A stretch of DNA of 64,000 bases from Ascoidea rubescens DSM 1968 (taxonomy: Eukaryota; Ascomycota; Saccharomycetes; Ascoideales; Ascoideaceae). This document shows positions 1 through 10,614 of the stretch, in pieces. The stretch is taken from the NCBI RefSeq assembly GCF_001661345.1, contig NW_017962928.1:192934-256933 (forward strand). The letters run 5' to 3'. The position numbers were made by a program, and so were the translations under genes. Every line of letters begins with the position of its first letter. The stretch's first letter is position 1. The notes beneath the pieces are model-generated. The model ran no database searches, was not told where the DNA came from, and saw only the letters and a program-made list of their open reading frames with translations.

Positions 1-180
1 ATAAAATAATAGAAAATTATAGATTCTGGTCATCCACTTCATTATTAATATCTATCCAAATCAATAAGCACTATTGCATTACTGTTTATAGTTCTTTATC
101 ATCATCATTATCATCACCATCTTCAATCCCTGAATTTTTTTTTTAATTTAATCTAATTCATCTATATATTTCAATTCAAA

Positions 181-1842
181 ATGTCTCTCGAAGCTCATGT
201 TGATCCCGAGTTATTGGTCAAAAAGTTGATCATGGAAAATAACATCAAAAAAAATCAAAAAATATCTGCCCAATTTCACCAGGCTTATAGTGTTAAAAAT
301 CTTAAATTAGTCAATTCATTAGAAAATCCAACTAGTTTTACTGCTTCTAAAACTGAAATGCCTGAAAAAGGTTTGCATCCCAAGATCACTTACCAGTTAA
401 TTCATGATGATTTGGACTTGGATGGTAATCCAACTTTGAATTTAGCCAGTTTTGTTAATACTTATGTTCCAGATGAAGCTAAAAAATTGATCAAAGAAAA
501 CATCACCAAGAATTTTGCTGATAATGATGAGTATCCAATTTCAATGGATATCCATAAAAGATGTATTTCAATTTTATCTTCATTATGGCATGCCCCTGAT
601 TCTCTGGAAAGTGCTGTCATTGGTTCAGCTACAACCGGTTCCTCAGAAGCTATCATGTTAGGTGGTTTGGCACTTAAGAAAAGATGGCAAAAACAAATGA
701 AAGCTGCTGGAAAAAGCACTGTTAATCCAAACATTCTCATGGGTGCAAATGCTCAAGTCGCCTTGGAAAAATTTGCCAGATATTTTGATGTTGAAGCAAG
801 AATTATCCCCGTTTCTTCAGAAAGTGAACATTTAATGGATATAAGTAAAATAGAACAAAATGTTGATGAGAATACTATTGGTATTTTTGTGATTTTAGGT
901 TCAACCTACACTGGAGGTTATGAAAATGTTTATGAAATCTCTAGAATTTTGGATAGAATTGAATTGGAAAGGGGTATAAATGTTCCAATTCATGTTGATG
1001 GTGCTTCTGGTGCTATGATTTCCCCATTTGTATATCCAAACTTGATTTGGGATTTCAAAATTCCAAGAGTTTATTCAATCAACACTTCTGGTCACAAATT
1101 TGGCTTAACATCTGCCGGTCTAGGTTGGATTGTTTGGAGAGCTAAAGAATATTTACCAAAGGAATTAATCTTTCAATTAAGATATCTTGGTGGATTAGAA
1201 GAAAGTTTTACCCTTAATTTCTCAAGAACTGGTTATCAGGTTATCCATCAATATTTCAATTTCTTATGCTATGGAAAAGAGGGCTATAAGAAGATATTCA
1301 ATAATTGTTTGTCAAATGCAAGATTATTGTCCAAATTTTTAGAAGAATCCGGTTACTTTGAATGTGTTTCTAGTATTCACAGGCCAAGAGGCATTTGCCA
1401 TTTGATTGATCATGGTGATAAATCTGTTGACGACAACCTAACATTAGATGATGATAATGAAAAATTCAACCCAGGTTTACCTGTTGTTGCCTTCAAATTT
1501 TCCAAACAGTTTGAAGAAAAATACCCGGAAATTCCTCAATCCATGGTTTCCACATTATTGAGAAATAGAGGTTTTATTGTTCCAAACTACCCATTGCCAA
1601 AGAATGAGCAATCCACCGAAGTTTTGAGAATTGTTGTGAGATACAACTTGAACTTGGAATTGCTAGACAAGTTGATGAGTGATATAATTCAAATCACAGA
1701 GGTGTTGATCAAATCAGCAGAAATTGTCAAGAAGAGCACCAGAGAGTCAGGAAATAACAACACTGAACTCATTTATGATATGCTATTGTCGGTTTCAAGT
1801 GGTGGTTTTCACGATAAAATGAGAGTCAAGCCCAAGTTATAA
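181..1842 (+). CDS. GAD1: Glutamate decarboxylase
   Basis: A 553-residue PLP-dependent group II decarboxylase that converts glutamate to GABA in the cytosol, the first step of the GABA shunt and linked to oxidative-stress tolerance in yeast. The PLP-binding region is visible: TTGSSEAIMLGG near residue 155, HVDGASGA near 278, and SGHKFG with the Schiff-base lysine at about residue 306. Length is close to the yeast enzyme (about 585 aa). The ATG at 181 lies in an A-rich context and the N-terminus aligns with family members, so this start is preferred. One in-frame CTG falls at a variable position just before the cofactor motif. The gene stands alone; its 3' neighbour is on the opposite strand. 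Confidence 0.95.
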   Translation: MSLEAHVDPELLVKKLIMENNIKKNQKISAQFHQAYSVKNLKLVNSLENPTSFTASKTEMPEKGLHPKITYQLIHDDLDLDGNPTLNLASFVNTYVPDEAKKLIKENITKNFADNDEYPISMDIHKRCISILSSLWHAPDSLESAVIGSATTGSSEAIMLGGLALKKRWQKQMKAAGKSTVNPNILMGANAQVALEKFARYFDVEARIIPVSSESEHLMDISKIEQNVDENTIGIFVILGSTYTGGYENVYEISRILDRIELERGINVPIHVDGASGAMISPFVYPNLIWDFKIPRVYSINTSGHKFGLTSAGLGWIVWRAKEYLPKELIFQLRYLGGLEESFTLNFSRTGYQVIHQYFNFLCYGKEGYKKIFNNCLSNARLLSKFLEESGYFECVSSIHRPRGICHLIDHGDKSVDDNLTLDDDNEKFNPGLPVVAFKFSKQFEEKYPEIPQSMVSTLLRNRGFIVPNYPLPKNEQSTEVLRIVVRYNLNLELLDKLMSDIIQITEVLIKSAEIVKKSTRESGNNNTELIYDMLLSVSSGGFHDKMRVKPKL

Positions 1843-2370
1843 TAGGATTATTTCTTGTTTCAACAATGGCTTATAATGGCTAATTGCATATATCTTGTTA
1901 CCCTATGAAATTCTACCCTATAAGTATATTTAAACAAGACCTATTTCATTTTGTTTGATAGTTTGTGGTTATTTATCTATTGTTTTCCAAGTGTTTTTAA
2001 CGAGTAGTTTGTTAAATGTGTTTTTTAATAGTTTTCAGAGTCTTTTTATAAAACTTTTTCGATTTTTTGTATTTTATGTATAGATTATTGGTTATATCAA
2101 AAAATTTATATAAATTAAATAAAACAAAGCATGAAAATTCAACAGAGCCTTAGCGAAAGTGAGCAAAATATAGAGAAAGAATGAGAAAAAATACGTTCCA
2201 GCATACACATAACAAAAAAAACACTAAACCATAAGAATAAGCAAACGTTATAACAGTTAAAAATAAAACCAAAAACATCATCAGCTTAAAATGAACAGAG
2301 AAAAAAAAAATTTCGTAAAATGAAAATGAAAATGAAAATGAAAAAATTGAAAATATTAAAAAAGAATTGT
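1843..2370. other. Convergent intergenic region, 3' ends of GAD1 and orphan gene
   Basis: AT-rich spacer between two convergent genes. It holds T-rich runs and TATGTA-like elements suitable for 3'-end formation, and a short GAAAAT microsatellite near 2322-2343. No ORF, tRNA or conserved RNA was seen. Confidence 0.5.
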
Positions 2371-4437
2371 TTAAATTTGGCGATTTTGTTCTAATTTCTT
2401 TCTACAAAACCAACCAAGTCCCGGAATATAAATTCTTCGAAGAAGTTTTCCTGTTTTTTTATCGAATTTGGTAATGTTGAGCTTCCTTATGAATATTGAA
2501 GCGATACAGATTTGCAAGTCTCTATTTGGTTGTTCAATTGAGGAGACAAGATTAATAGTCAGAATTGAATTGCTGTCATGGTCATCGTTACTATTATCAT
2601 AATTAATGTTAAAGTTGTTAAAATTGTTAACATTATTATTGGTTCGAAAATTTTCTTTGGTGACTATGCTATTATTAATGATTGAATTACTTAGGAAACT
2701 TTTGAAGTTGTTATTGTTAAAGAGATTAAAATTTAATGAATTATTTCTGCTTTCAAAACTTCCCAACAAACATTTCAAGTAATATAATCTAATATAGTTG
2801 TGCCATGATTTGATTTTAATAATTTGAGATAAATTTTCAAAAACAGACAAAGTATTTTTAACTAGACGATCGTTGGACAATAAAGAAAATTTTTCAAAAA
2901 TTGCACCTTTTTTCTCAATGGTTCTTCTTATACTATTTGTTGCAAAACATTTTATTGAAAATAAAACTTCTTCAATGATCAAATCATTTTCCGATTTGAC
3001 AACGTAGTTTTGATTTATTGAAGGGAAAAAGATTTTAAAATCATCAACTAATCTTGTTAATAGCATTGATAAATCATTAGGATAAGGACCCTGGGTATCA
3101 TCGAAATCTTGGTTTTCATCATAATGCCAAAGTTCATAGGATAAGGCAATTAATTGGGCAAAAGATTTAATAATTTCATTGTTTAAATTATTAATAATTA
3201 CGTTATCATTTGAAGGAGAAATTGATTCAATATCAATCAAGAAATCAGTGAAATTCATATAAATTAAATTGTTCAAGTCACCAAAATCTTTGATTAAAGT
3301 TAGCAAAGCAGAGATAGAATTAATCACTGATACCAAGTTTTTGGCAATTAAAGATTTTAACATTAAATTGTCTTGAATGTTCAAAGAGATTATTAGCAGA
3401 TCTTTCAAGGAAATTAAAAAAGTTATTTCATTAACAATGTCAAGATAGTTACTAACTTGATTTTGTGTTTGTGATTGATCATTACAATTAAATAGCATTA
3501 AAATGACATAAGAATTTAGTATATTTAAAGAAATTTTTGAAGAATGGTTTGATAATAATTCATTTGGTAGATATGTTTTTAAGAAGGGCAATATTTCAGC
3601 TTTAATCAAGTCTTTGAGAGATGCAAAGCAAAAAATTGACATTAAAGTTAAACAATTTAGAGATTTGAAAAGCAAGTTTAATTTGAAGTTGTCATTACTT
3701 GCAGTATTATTAATATTGATGATATTGTTACCAATCATGGTATTATAACTGGTATTATTAGAAATGGTGGTATAATTATTAGTGTAATTATAATTATTTT
3801 GATTAAAATTAATATAATTGTTATTATTGGTAGTAATTGAACCATTGAGCAAATTGTCAGAATCAAAATTCGACAAAACCTTTCTAAAAAAAATAAACAA
3901 AATCATAAGATGATAGTTTGTGATTTTAGAATTTAAATTATTAAGATTATCATAAGAGGAAACCGATTTGAGTAATTGGTATAAGTTATCTAAGAGCTGA
4001 ATTAAAGAGTAATTGTTTGGTATTGAAGAAAGGTTATTATTTTGGAGATGAGAATTTAATTGGTGAATAATATTAGATATTTGATTAATAAAATATGCAC
4101 CTTTATTCCTATGAGTATTATTATTATTATTATTATTATTGTCGTTGTTGTTGTTGTTGTTGGCAGAAAAAGCGTAATTGTTATTTGAGGTATTAATGTT
4201 ATCAAAGAGATTGATACAGTTATTGGTGGTATTAGTAAGATTAACATTGGTGTTAATGTTGGAGCTGGAGCTGGAGTTGGAGTTATTGTTGTTGTTATTA
4301 CGAACTAAATTATTATTATTGAAAGAAGATAAAGAATTATAGTTGTTAAAGACATTGAAATTATTAAACTCATTTGAACCATAGTTTCCATGATTTACCA
4401 TCCTTTTTGAGTCTGAAAATTGGAGAATAGAAGTCAT
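2371..4437 (-). CDS. Uncharacterised Asn-rich helical protein
   Basis: A 688-residue protein that I do not recognise. The reading frame opens slightly further upstream with TTG; the first ATG is at 4437 and I use it. The first 120 residues are dominated by Asn and Ser runs. The remainder looks like a mostly alpha-helical, leucine-rich repeat-like (ARM/HEAT-type) fold broken by further Asn loops around residues 205-250 and 605-640. The C-terminal 50 residues are basic and compact (motif IYIPGLGWFCRKK), which looks like a conserved end. There is no signal peptide or clear membrane span. It sits between GAD1 and RRP1, transcribed away from RRP1. A fast-evolving ortholog of a known yeast gene is possible; no function is proposed. 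Confidence 0.75.
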   Translation of the reverse strand: MTSILQFSDSKRMVNHGNYGSNEFNNFNVFNNYNSLSSFNNNNLVRNNNNNNSNSSSSSNINTNVNLTNTTNNCINLFDNINTSNNNYAFSANNNNNNDNNNNNNNNTHRNKGAYFINQISNIIHQLNSHLQNNNLSSIPNNYSLIQLLDNLYQLLKSVSSYDNLNNLNSKITNYHLMILFIFFRKVLSNFDSDNLLNGSITTNNNNYINFNQNNYNYTNNYTTISNNTSYNTMIGNNIININNTASNDNFKLNLLFKSLNCLTLMSIFCFASLKDLIKAEILPFLKTYLPNELLSNHSSKISLNILNSYVILMLFNCNDQSQTQNQVSNYLDIVNEITFLISLKDLLIISLNIQDNLMLKSLIAKNLVSVINSISALLTLIKDFGDLNNLIYMNFTDFLIDIESISPSNDNVIINNLNNEIIKSFAQLIALSYELWHYDENQDFDDTQGPYPNDLSMLLTRLVDDFKIFFPSINQNYVVKSENDLIIEEVLFSIKCFATNSIRRTIEKKGAIFEKFSLLSNDRLVKNTLSVFENLSQIIKIKSWHNYIRLYYLKCLLGSFESRNNSLNFNLFNNNNFKSFLSNSIINNSIVTKENFRTNNNVNNFNNFNINYDNSNDDHDSNSILTINLVSSIEQPNRDLQICIASIFIRKLNITKFDKKTGKLLRRIYIPGLGWFCRKKLEQNRQI

Positions 4438-5365
4438 ATTAAAGATGGTCAATTAATCAAGATTTTGATTCAAAAAAAAAAACCAATAAAAAAGTTAAAA
4501 CAAGTTCAAAGTAAAAAGAAAAAGAGATGAACCGAAAAAGATTTGGATCTATGGTATTAACAATGAAAGCAAGAATCAACAATATAAATGACAAGAAAAA
4601 AGAAGAGTAAATCAGAATAACAGCAAGACTACTAAGTGCAAAAGCAGTGGACAACAAATAACGATAAATTCAAAGACAATTAGAATAGTGAAATGAAAAA
4701 GGATTGATCTAAAAAAAAAAAAAATCAGCTGAAATCAAGCCTTTAATAACGAAGATAAAGGGGGCAGTTACTTTTGAAAAGAAATAAATGAAAGCCAACC
4801 AGATCATTTACATCAACAAGCAACAATATATTAACCACAGATAGCTGAAATGGATTAAGAGATATTCAGCAAATTTCACAGCAGACCGGAAGAAAGCTTT
4901 GGTTTGTCATTTTTATTTTTAAACCTTTGAAAATATTATTTACAGTTTTGTTATATATGCTTCGAGTGTTCTAAAAGTTGTTTCAATGGACACAGCCATC
5001 TCCATGAGATATAAATATATTTCCTCAATAAAAGACTCCTTAGAGCCCTAATTCGCCGTTCTTTACGTCCGCGATCAGAAAACAATAGCTACGAGCCGCA
5101 AAGAGCCGCGTTCAAATGCATGCGGCTGCATACACAGTTCTAGAGCCAGACACTCCCGCACAGGTGGTCTTGAACCACCCGTAAGGGTCCATGCAAAATA
5201 AATTTTTTTTGAAAGTTCGTTTTTTCTGAGAAGAGGCTCAGAAAGAAAAGTAAAACCAGAACAGAACAGAACAGAACAGAACAGAGCAGAGCAAAGCAAG
5301 CAAAAGAGAACCCAGAGCAGAGCAAAGCAAGCAAAAGAGAACCCAGAGCAGAGACTGTCCACACC
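4438..5365. other. Divergent promoter region, orphan gene and RRP1
   Basis: A shared upstream region of about 0.9 kb. The left half is A-rich and the right half has more GC. The only structured part is a tandem repeat in the RRP1 leader, described separately. A short hydrophobic reading frame at 4457-4657 (minus) lacks an ATG and is not called. Confidence 0.5.
5251..5354 (+). repeat. Tandem repeats in RRP1 5' leader
   Basis: Five or so copies of the 5-mer ACAGA run into a roughly 31-bp unit (starting AGAGCAGAGCAAAGCAAGC) that occurs twice in direct succession, followed by a partial third copy. The array ends about a dozen bases before the RRP1 ATG, so it probably lies in the 5' UTR. It looks like local slippage duplication. 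Confidence 0.8.
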
Positions 5366-6229
5366 ATGTCGACCAACACCTTTGTCAAGAAGCTAGCTGC
5401 CAACGACCGTCCTACAAGAGAGGCTGCCTTCAAGGTCTTGAAGAAATATCTCGAAACCGCAAAGCCCTTGTCGTTTGTCAATTATCAACATTTATGGAAA
5501 GGGTTGTTCTACTCAATGTGGTTTTCTGATAAACCAAGACCACAGCAGAGACTAGCCAGATTGCTAGGTGATTTGTTTTCCGAAACTATTCCTAAGCAAT
5601 CCTTTGTCAAATTTGTCGGCGCATTTTGGTCGATAATTATAAACGAATGGCCTAATATTGATCAGTGGAGAATGGATAAATTTTACTTGCTATTGAGAAA
5701 TGTTGTCAATTCCTGCTTTAAAAGATTAAAATTAGAAAACTATGATAGGAGCTTAACTGTGGATTATCTAAACACTTTGTTCAAAAATGACAAAAAAAAT
5801 AACAAACTTGGTCCATTATCCGGTTCTCCAAAAATTTTGACTTCAATTCCTTATCATATCATCGACATTTATGTTGATGAATTAGAAAAAGTTCTTTTTC
5901 AAGATATCGATATCGACGATCTAGAATCAAGATCCCAAATTGCAAATGAAACTTCAATAGCCCTCTTGATTGAGCCATTCTACGACCTTTCCAAGAATGC
6001 TATTTTTAAACCTTTAAGAGTAAAAACCATCAAGGAAATCCTCAAGAGCCCAAAGTTGATAGAATGGGGTGTTTTGAAAAATGACGAAAATGATGAGGAA
6101 AATGACGAGGATAGTAGTGAGTGCGAGAACAAAGAAAATAAAGAAAATAAAGAAAATAACAATGGCGATGACATTCAAAGTCATCAAAATGAAACAAGTA
6201 AAAATAGCGAAGACCCTAGCCCTGTTTAA
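5366..6229 (+). CDS. RRP1: Ribosomal RNA processing protein 1 (Nop52 family)
   Basis: A 287-residue nucleolar protein of the Nop52/Rrp1 family, needed for 27S pre-rRNA processing and 60S subunit assembly. The diagnostic N-terminal block is clear: an opening NTFVKKLAANDRPTRE, then LWKGLFYSMWFSDKPRPQQR near residues 47-66, and the WRMDKFYLLLRN segment near 112. The C-terminus is a low-complexity acidic tail of Asp, Glu, Asn and Lys repeats, common in nucleolar proteins. Length matches the yeast protein (about 278 aa). The start at 5366 is in the context CACCATG. In S. cerevisiae RRP1 and SSS1 are neighbours; here they lie about 6 kb apart with NMA111 and an FSH hydrolase between them. Confidence 0.93.
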   Translation: MSTNTFVKKLAANDRPTREAAFKVLKKYLETAKPLSFVNYQHLWKGLFYSMWFSDKPRPQQRLARLLGDLFSETIPKQSFVKFVGAFWSIIINEWPNIDQWRMDKFYLLLRNVVNSCFKRLKLENYDRSLTVDYLNTLFKNDKKNNKLGPLSGSPKILTSIPYHIIDIYVDELEKVLFQDIDIDDLESRSQIANETSIALLIEPFYDLSKNAIFKPLRVKTIKEILKSPKLIEWGVLKNDENDEENDEDSSECENKENKENKENNNGDDIQSHQNETSKNSEDPSPV

Positions 6230-6970
6230 TAATAATTCCTTATCTATCATTTTTGTATCCTTTATCGTCTGTTTTTTATACTATATAATTCTCTTGAAAG
6301 GAAATTCAACTAGAACTTTTCTCGTTTCGTATTTTTTCCCTCAGTTTTTTATGAAGATAAACTGTTATAGCCCAAAGATACAAGTTAAAACTACTGCAAA
6401 CAAAACTGCTGCAAACCAATCTGTATATTTTTGATATTTTAGCTTTATGCTTTTATCTCGTTAAGCATCTATTGTAATCTGTTGCATTATTTGTGCTATA
6501 TGCAGTATATTCTCAACAACAGTCCAGTCGAATTCGGCTACTATTCACTCGATAAAACTGCTAAGCCTATTATTTCTGTCTTTCGAATTGAATAATTTTC
6601 TTACACACTTGTTTGTCGAATCAGCTTCTAATAATAATATATACGTTTACAGTGTATCTTATGTAAGTTTTATAAATTGTATAATTTCATGGTCTGAAAT
6701 TAAAAATAGTTTTAAAATAATATATTATATACAAAATATTAATATTCTAGATTCTCAGCCTGGTCTTGCACGTAATTTTAATATAACTTCAAAAAATAAA
6801 AAAATTATCTCTATCCATCTTTTTTAAAAAACCAATTAAATTAAATAAAATACATAAAATAAGTAATCTATAAATAAATATAATGATAGCCAATAAATAA
6901 GACAAATATTAAATCAATAAAATTGCAATTTTTCTTTTATTTATTTTTAAGCTTATACTATAAAATTATT
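6230..6970. other. Convergent intergenic region, RRP1 and NMA111
   Basis: AT-rich 740-bp spacer between two convergent 3' ends. Short open frames here have no conserved features, and I see no tRNA, repeat or RNA gene. Confidence 0.5.
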
Positions 6971-9900
6971 TTATTTCATTTCCGTATCGCCATTCACATC
7001 AACATTAATTTCTTTGATCTCTTCTTTTTTATCAGTATTGTTGCACTTGATTGAAAGCCATTTATTTTCTTTTGTGTTTTTCTTAAGTTCAAATGTTGGA
7101 AAATAATGATAATTGGTCTTTATAGATAATGCAAATGGGATATTGTCAAATGATATCAATCTTACTTTCACATATGTATTGTCCGGAATTTCTTTTATAA
7201 TTCTCAAAAATTCTTCCATTGTAGATGTCTTTTGTTCATTAACGTGTGTAATGAAGTTTGTTGAATGCAACCCATAATGCATGGCAGGACTACAGCCTGA
7301 TAAACTTGATATATAAACTCCTGATGGTAATTGTTTCATTGATTGTCTGACTGCATGAAATGGTTTTTGAATTAATGCTCCACACCACATAACTATATCA
7401 TCAGTATTTTCAATTTCAACTGTTTTGACATTTATATTAGAAACTTTCTTTTTTCTAACAATTGTGAATTTTAATTCTTCGGTTGTGAACATAACTTTGA
7501 AATCTGAAATACTAGAAATTAATTTATCATTTACTGCCAACAATATATCCCCTATTTCTAGTCCTGATTTTATTTCACTTTCTTCAAAATTTGGACAAGT
7601 GATTGATGAAACAGTCAAAAAATTTATTCTATCAATTCCTTCAACGTTTTCCAATTTACTTATCCATTCTTCAGGCACTCCCATAATTCTTGATTTTGAA
7701 AGTGGAATTTCTGTAACCTCTGCATCAACGATTCTAACTTTAGGAATTTCATCACTGTTTTGAAATGCTCTAATAACGTCCAAGGCATCGGTTGCATCAA
7801 TTCCTGCATGGTATACAGAATCAGATCCATCATCTCTCGTCTCTCCCAAGCATGAAAGCCATAAACCACGAATAGTTCCATCTTTATCCGATAAAACACC
7901 AGACCCATATTTGGAACTTAAATTTGTATCAATAGTAATGGCTTTGATATTTGATGCTCTGTAACGTGGAGCAGAAGAATTTTTGGGCATATTATTAGGG
8001 GATATATCAGTAATTCTTGTTTCCTGGGAAGCCACTCTGCTGAAATTATTGCCAACAAATAAAACCTTTTCACCTCTTTTCAAAGGTTCATCACTAAATT
8101 TTGGAGTTTGAAGTGGAGCTAAAACCAATGAAGGGTCGTATTTTAAAATAGCATAATTATACAAAGGATGCAAAAATATAACTTTTGCAGGAACAATAAT
8201 CGAGCCTGCAATAGTTATATGGAAATTACCCAAATCATGAGGAACAAAATATCTTGAGGTTAAAACGTAACCTTTTTTAGCATCGATTATTAGACCTGAG
8301 CCATTTCTTCCAGAAAAATAGTATGAATCAATTGTTATAGGAAATTGAGAACTTAGTCCAACAATTGATCTTGATAAATTTCTAGCGCCTTCTTCATCCG
8401 ATGGTAAGTCGATAAATTTTGCATTTAAAGGTTTTAATTTTTCCATTGGTAGTGGATCACCCAAATCAACAAAATCCCATAAACCAGATTCATCATTTCT
8501 AATTGCTAGCTTAAAAGTTTTATACCAATGTCTATCAATATAAGTGGTTCTGACTTTTGGAGAATGCATATCTGTTACATGTCTGCAAACAAAGGGAACT
8601 CTTGCACCATCCGGTATAGATTTCATAACTTCAATAAAAGTATCTAAATCAGGGATTTCTTTATTATCAATAGAATCGATTAACCAACCAGTATCATTGG
8701 ATCTCCTAAAAGAACCTGAAGCATAACAAATAAAAACACCCTTAACAGGTAAGCCAAACATTCTAGCCATTTGATAGGACAAGGTGTGAAAAATAGCGCC
8801 TGAAACTTGGACGTATCTATCTGGAGTGATTGAATGTAAATTTTGAACTTTACAATTGATAGAAAAATCTTTGCCACTTCTTTGAACCACTATGTCAATA
8901 TTTTGATCCACATTTGAATCTAAGATTTCATCAACTGAAATAAAAGAGAAAATAGATTTGCCATTTATTGAAATCAAGGTATCACCTTCTTTGATTAACT
9001 TATCAGCAGGACCTTCAGGTAGAATGATATCAGCAACTAATAAACCAATAGCGTTTGGGTATAAGCTTCTCATTCTGGCTTCAGAATCAGGAGATAAACC
9101 TAATCTTCTGCATTCATCAAATGGTTTAAGAATCCAAGTTACTTGGATTGTTCCTCTAGTGATTGGGATATTCTTTTGAATGCAATTTAAAGCTCTTAGG
9201 ACTCTGTTGACAGGTAAAAAAAAATCAGTAGAAGCATTTGTTGAGCCCCCAGCTTGAAGTGCAATAGCGTGTCCATCAATATTGACAACAGGTGAACCAG
9301 ATGAACCACCAGAAGCGCTTGCAGCAGCTTGGATATATTCAGTATTAAAATCGTTATATGTCAAAGAACCATAGTCAGGAGCATTTCTATTTAATCTTGA
9401 AATAAAACCGGATAAAATGGATAATTTCTCACCGTTATCGTTACCAACGACTCTTATTTCCACACCAACTTTTGCTAAGTCAGGTCTCAAAGTGAGATGC
9501 TGAACTTTCATGTATTTGACCAAGTTTGGATCAAACTGTAAAAAACCAAAATCATGAACAGGATCTCTATAGATGGGTTTGACTGGAATTTCTTCGTGAT
9601 TATCAAAAACTGCATAACCAGAGAATGGGCCAGGTCCCACAACATGTCTATTTGTTAGAATTATACCACGTTTTGAATCGACAATGAAACCTGTTGCTTG
9701 AGAACAACAGGCAGATTCAGTATCAAAAGCAGAAACTTGGGAGAATTGAATTGAAACAACACTTTTGACGATTCTTTCAATAGTTTGTTGCCAGTGGGGG
9801 TTGTTATCTATTGTGGTTGCTGGCAAGTTATTTTTTGGAGTGATTATGTTAGTATCATGGTTTATTGGAGTGTCGTTTTCATTAATGATGATATTGCTAT

Positions 9901-10294
9901 TGTTGTTGTTGTTGTTTGGTTCAGCGATATCGATGTCGCTTATATTAATATTTGAAGATGGCGGGTTCAATATCGGAGATTTGTGTAGTTGTATTGAATT
10001 GGAATCAGATTCGGTATCTAGAGTTGAGTTATCGATAGTGGCATTGCCATTTATCTTTTCGGATTGCAATTTCAATCTCTTTGAAGTGGCCAAATCGCTT
10101 TCAGTGGTTGACAAAGGTCTTTTAGATTGATGGTTTAGTTCCATTCTGTTAAAAGGAAAATTGGTGTTATAAGTGTATTTTAAATTATGAATAGAACTGT
10201 TATTAATCTTGGTAAAACTTGAAGACAAAATATTTGAAAATAATATTTTTTTAGTTAAAGGAGATCTATTGAAACTTTTAATAGTGTTAAACAT
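6971..10294 (-). CDS. NMA111: HtrA-like serine protease Nma111
   Basis: A 1107-residue HtrA-family protease, nuclear and pro-apoptotic in yeast. It has the family's duplicated plan: protease-PDZ, then a degenerate second protease-PDZ. In the first half the triad is visible: His217 (TNRHVVGPGPFSGY), Asp248 (YRDPVHDFGFL) and Ser332 (GGSSGSPVVN). The second half keeps the fold (GSGLIIDAKKGYVLTSRYFV) but not the triad. The C-terminal block FITHVNEQ...YHYFPT is typical. It is about 110 residues longer than the yeast protein because of an N-terminal extension whose first 51 residues contain no Asp or Glu. A second ATG at 10144 begins a Lys/Arg-containing segment like the usual nuclear form. Both ATGs are plausible. 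Confidence 0.95.
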   Translation of the reverse strand: MFNTIKSFNRSPLTKKILFSNILSSSFTKINNSSIHNLKYTYNTNFPFNRMELNHQSKRPLSTTESDLATSKRLKLQSEKINGNATIDNSTLDTESDSNSIQLHKSPILNPPSSNINISDIDIAEPNNNNNNSNIIINENDTPINHDTNIITPKNNLPATTIDNNPHWQQTIERIVKSVVSIQFSQVSAFDTESACCSQATGFIVDSKRGIILTNRHVVGPGPFSGYAVFDNHEEIPVKPIYRDPVHDFGFLQFDPNLVKYMKVQHLTLRPDLAKVGVEIRVVGNDNGEKLSILSGFISRLNRNAPDYGSLTYNDFNTEYIQAAASASGGSSGSPVVNIDGHAIALQAGGSTNASTDFFLPVNRVLRALNCIQKNIPITRGTIQVTWILKPFDECRRLGLSPDSEARMRSLYPNAIGLLVADIILPEGPADKLIKEGDTLISINGKSIFSFISVDEILDSNVDQNIDIVVQRSGKDFSINCKVQNLHSITPDRYVQVSGAIFHTLSYQMARMFGLPVKGVFICYASGSFRRSNDTGWLIDSIDNKEIPDLDTFIEVMKSIPDGARVPFVCRHVTDMHSPKVRTTYIDRHWYKTFKLAIRNDESGLWDFVDLGDPLPMEKLKPLNAKFIDLPSDEEGARNLSRSIVGLSSQFPITIDSYYFSGRNGSGLIIDAKKGYVLTSRYFVPHDLGNFHITIAGSIIVPAKVIFLHPLYNYAILKYDPSLVLAPLQTPKFSDEPLKRGEKVLFVGNNFSRVASQETRITDISPNNMPKNSSAPRYRASNIKAITIDTNLSSKYGSGVLSDKDGTIRGLWLSCLGETRDDGSDSVYHAGIDATDALDVIRAFQNSDEIPKVRIVDAEVTEIPLSKSRIMGVPEEWISKLENVEGIDRINFLTVSSITCPNFEESEIKSGLEIGDILLAVNDKLISSISDFKVMFTTEELKFTIVRKKKVSNINVKTVEIENTDDIVMWCGALIQKPFHAVRQSMKQLPSGVYISSLSGCSPAMHYGLHSTNFITHVNEQKTSTMEEFLRIIKEIPDNTYVKVRLISFDNIPFALSIKTNYHYFPTFELKKNTKENKWLSIKCNNTDKKEEIKEINVDVNGDTEMK

Positions 10295-10614
10295 ATAGAA
10301 TAAAAATCAAGAAATCAGCAATTCATTCTACTTCCACCTAGTTGCAAATCAAACTACCCATATACGAGAACGAAGACTGATCAGTTATCCAGAAGCTGAG
10401 GAAGCAGAAGCTGCTCAACACCAAAAAAAAAAGTGAAAATTGCATCAGGTGAAAAAACCCCGGATGTGCGGGCTCATGCAAATCTGGGTTTGCTGACATA
10501 AGATCCGCATTCGTGGCTACATCCAGAAAGCTGGTTCTTTTTTTGCTGCTTGTGCTGCTTGTGCTGCTTATATACTGTAATGCTGGAATTTGGTGAATGA
10601 AGCCGGAACTGGCA
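10295..10614. other. NMA111 promoter / FSH 3' region
   Basis: 320 bp between two genes on the minus strand, so it holds the NMA111 promoter and the 3' end of nothing on the plus strand. It is GC-richer than its surroundings near 10455-10520 and has a short CTGCTTGTG direct repeat near 10540-10570. No further element was recognised. Confidence 0.4.

Noticed and set aside
4457-4657. Small hydrophobic minus-strand ORF
   Set aside because: It starts with TTG and is composition-driven in an A/T-rich promoter.
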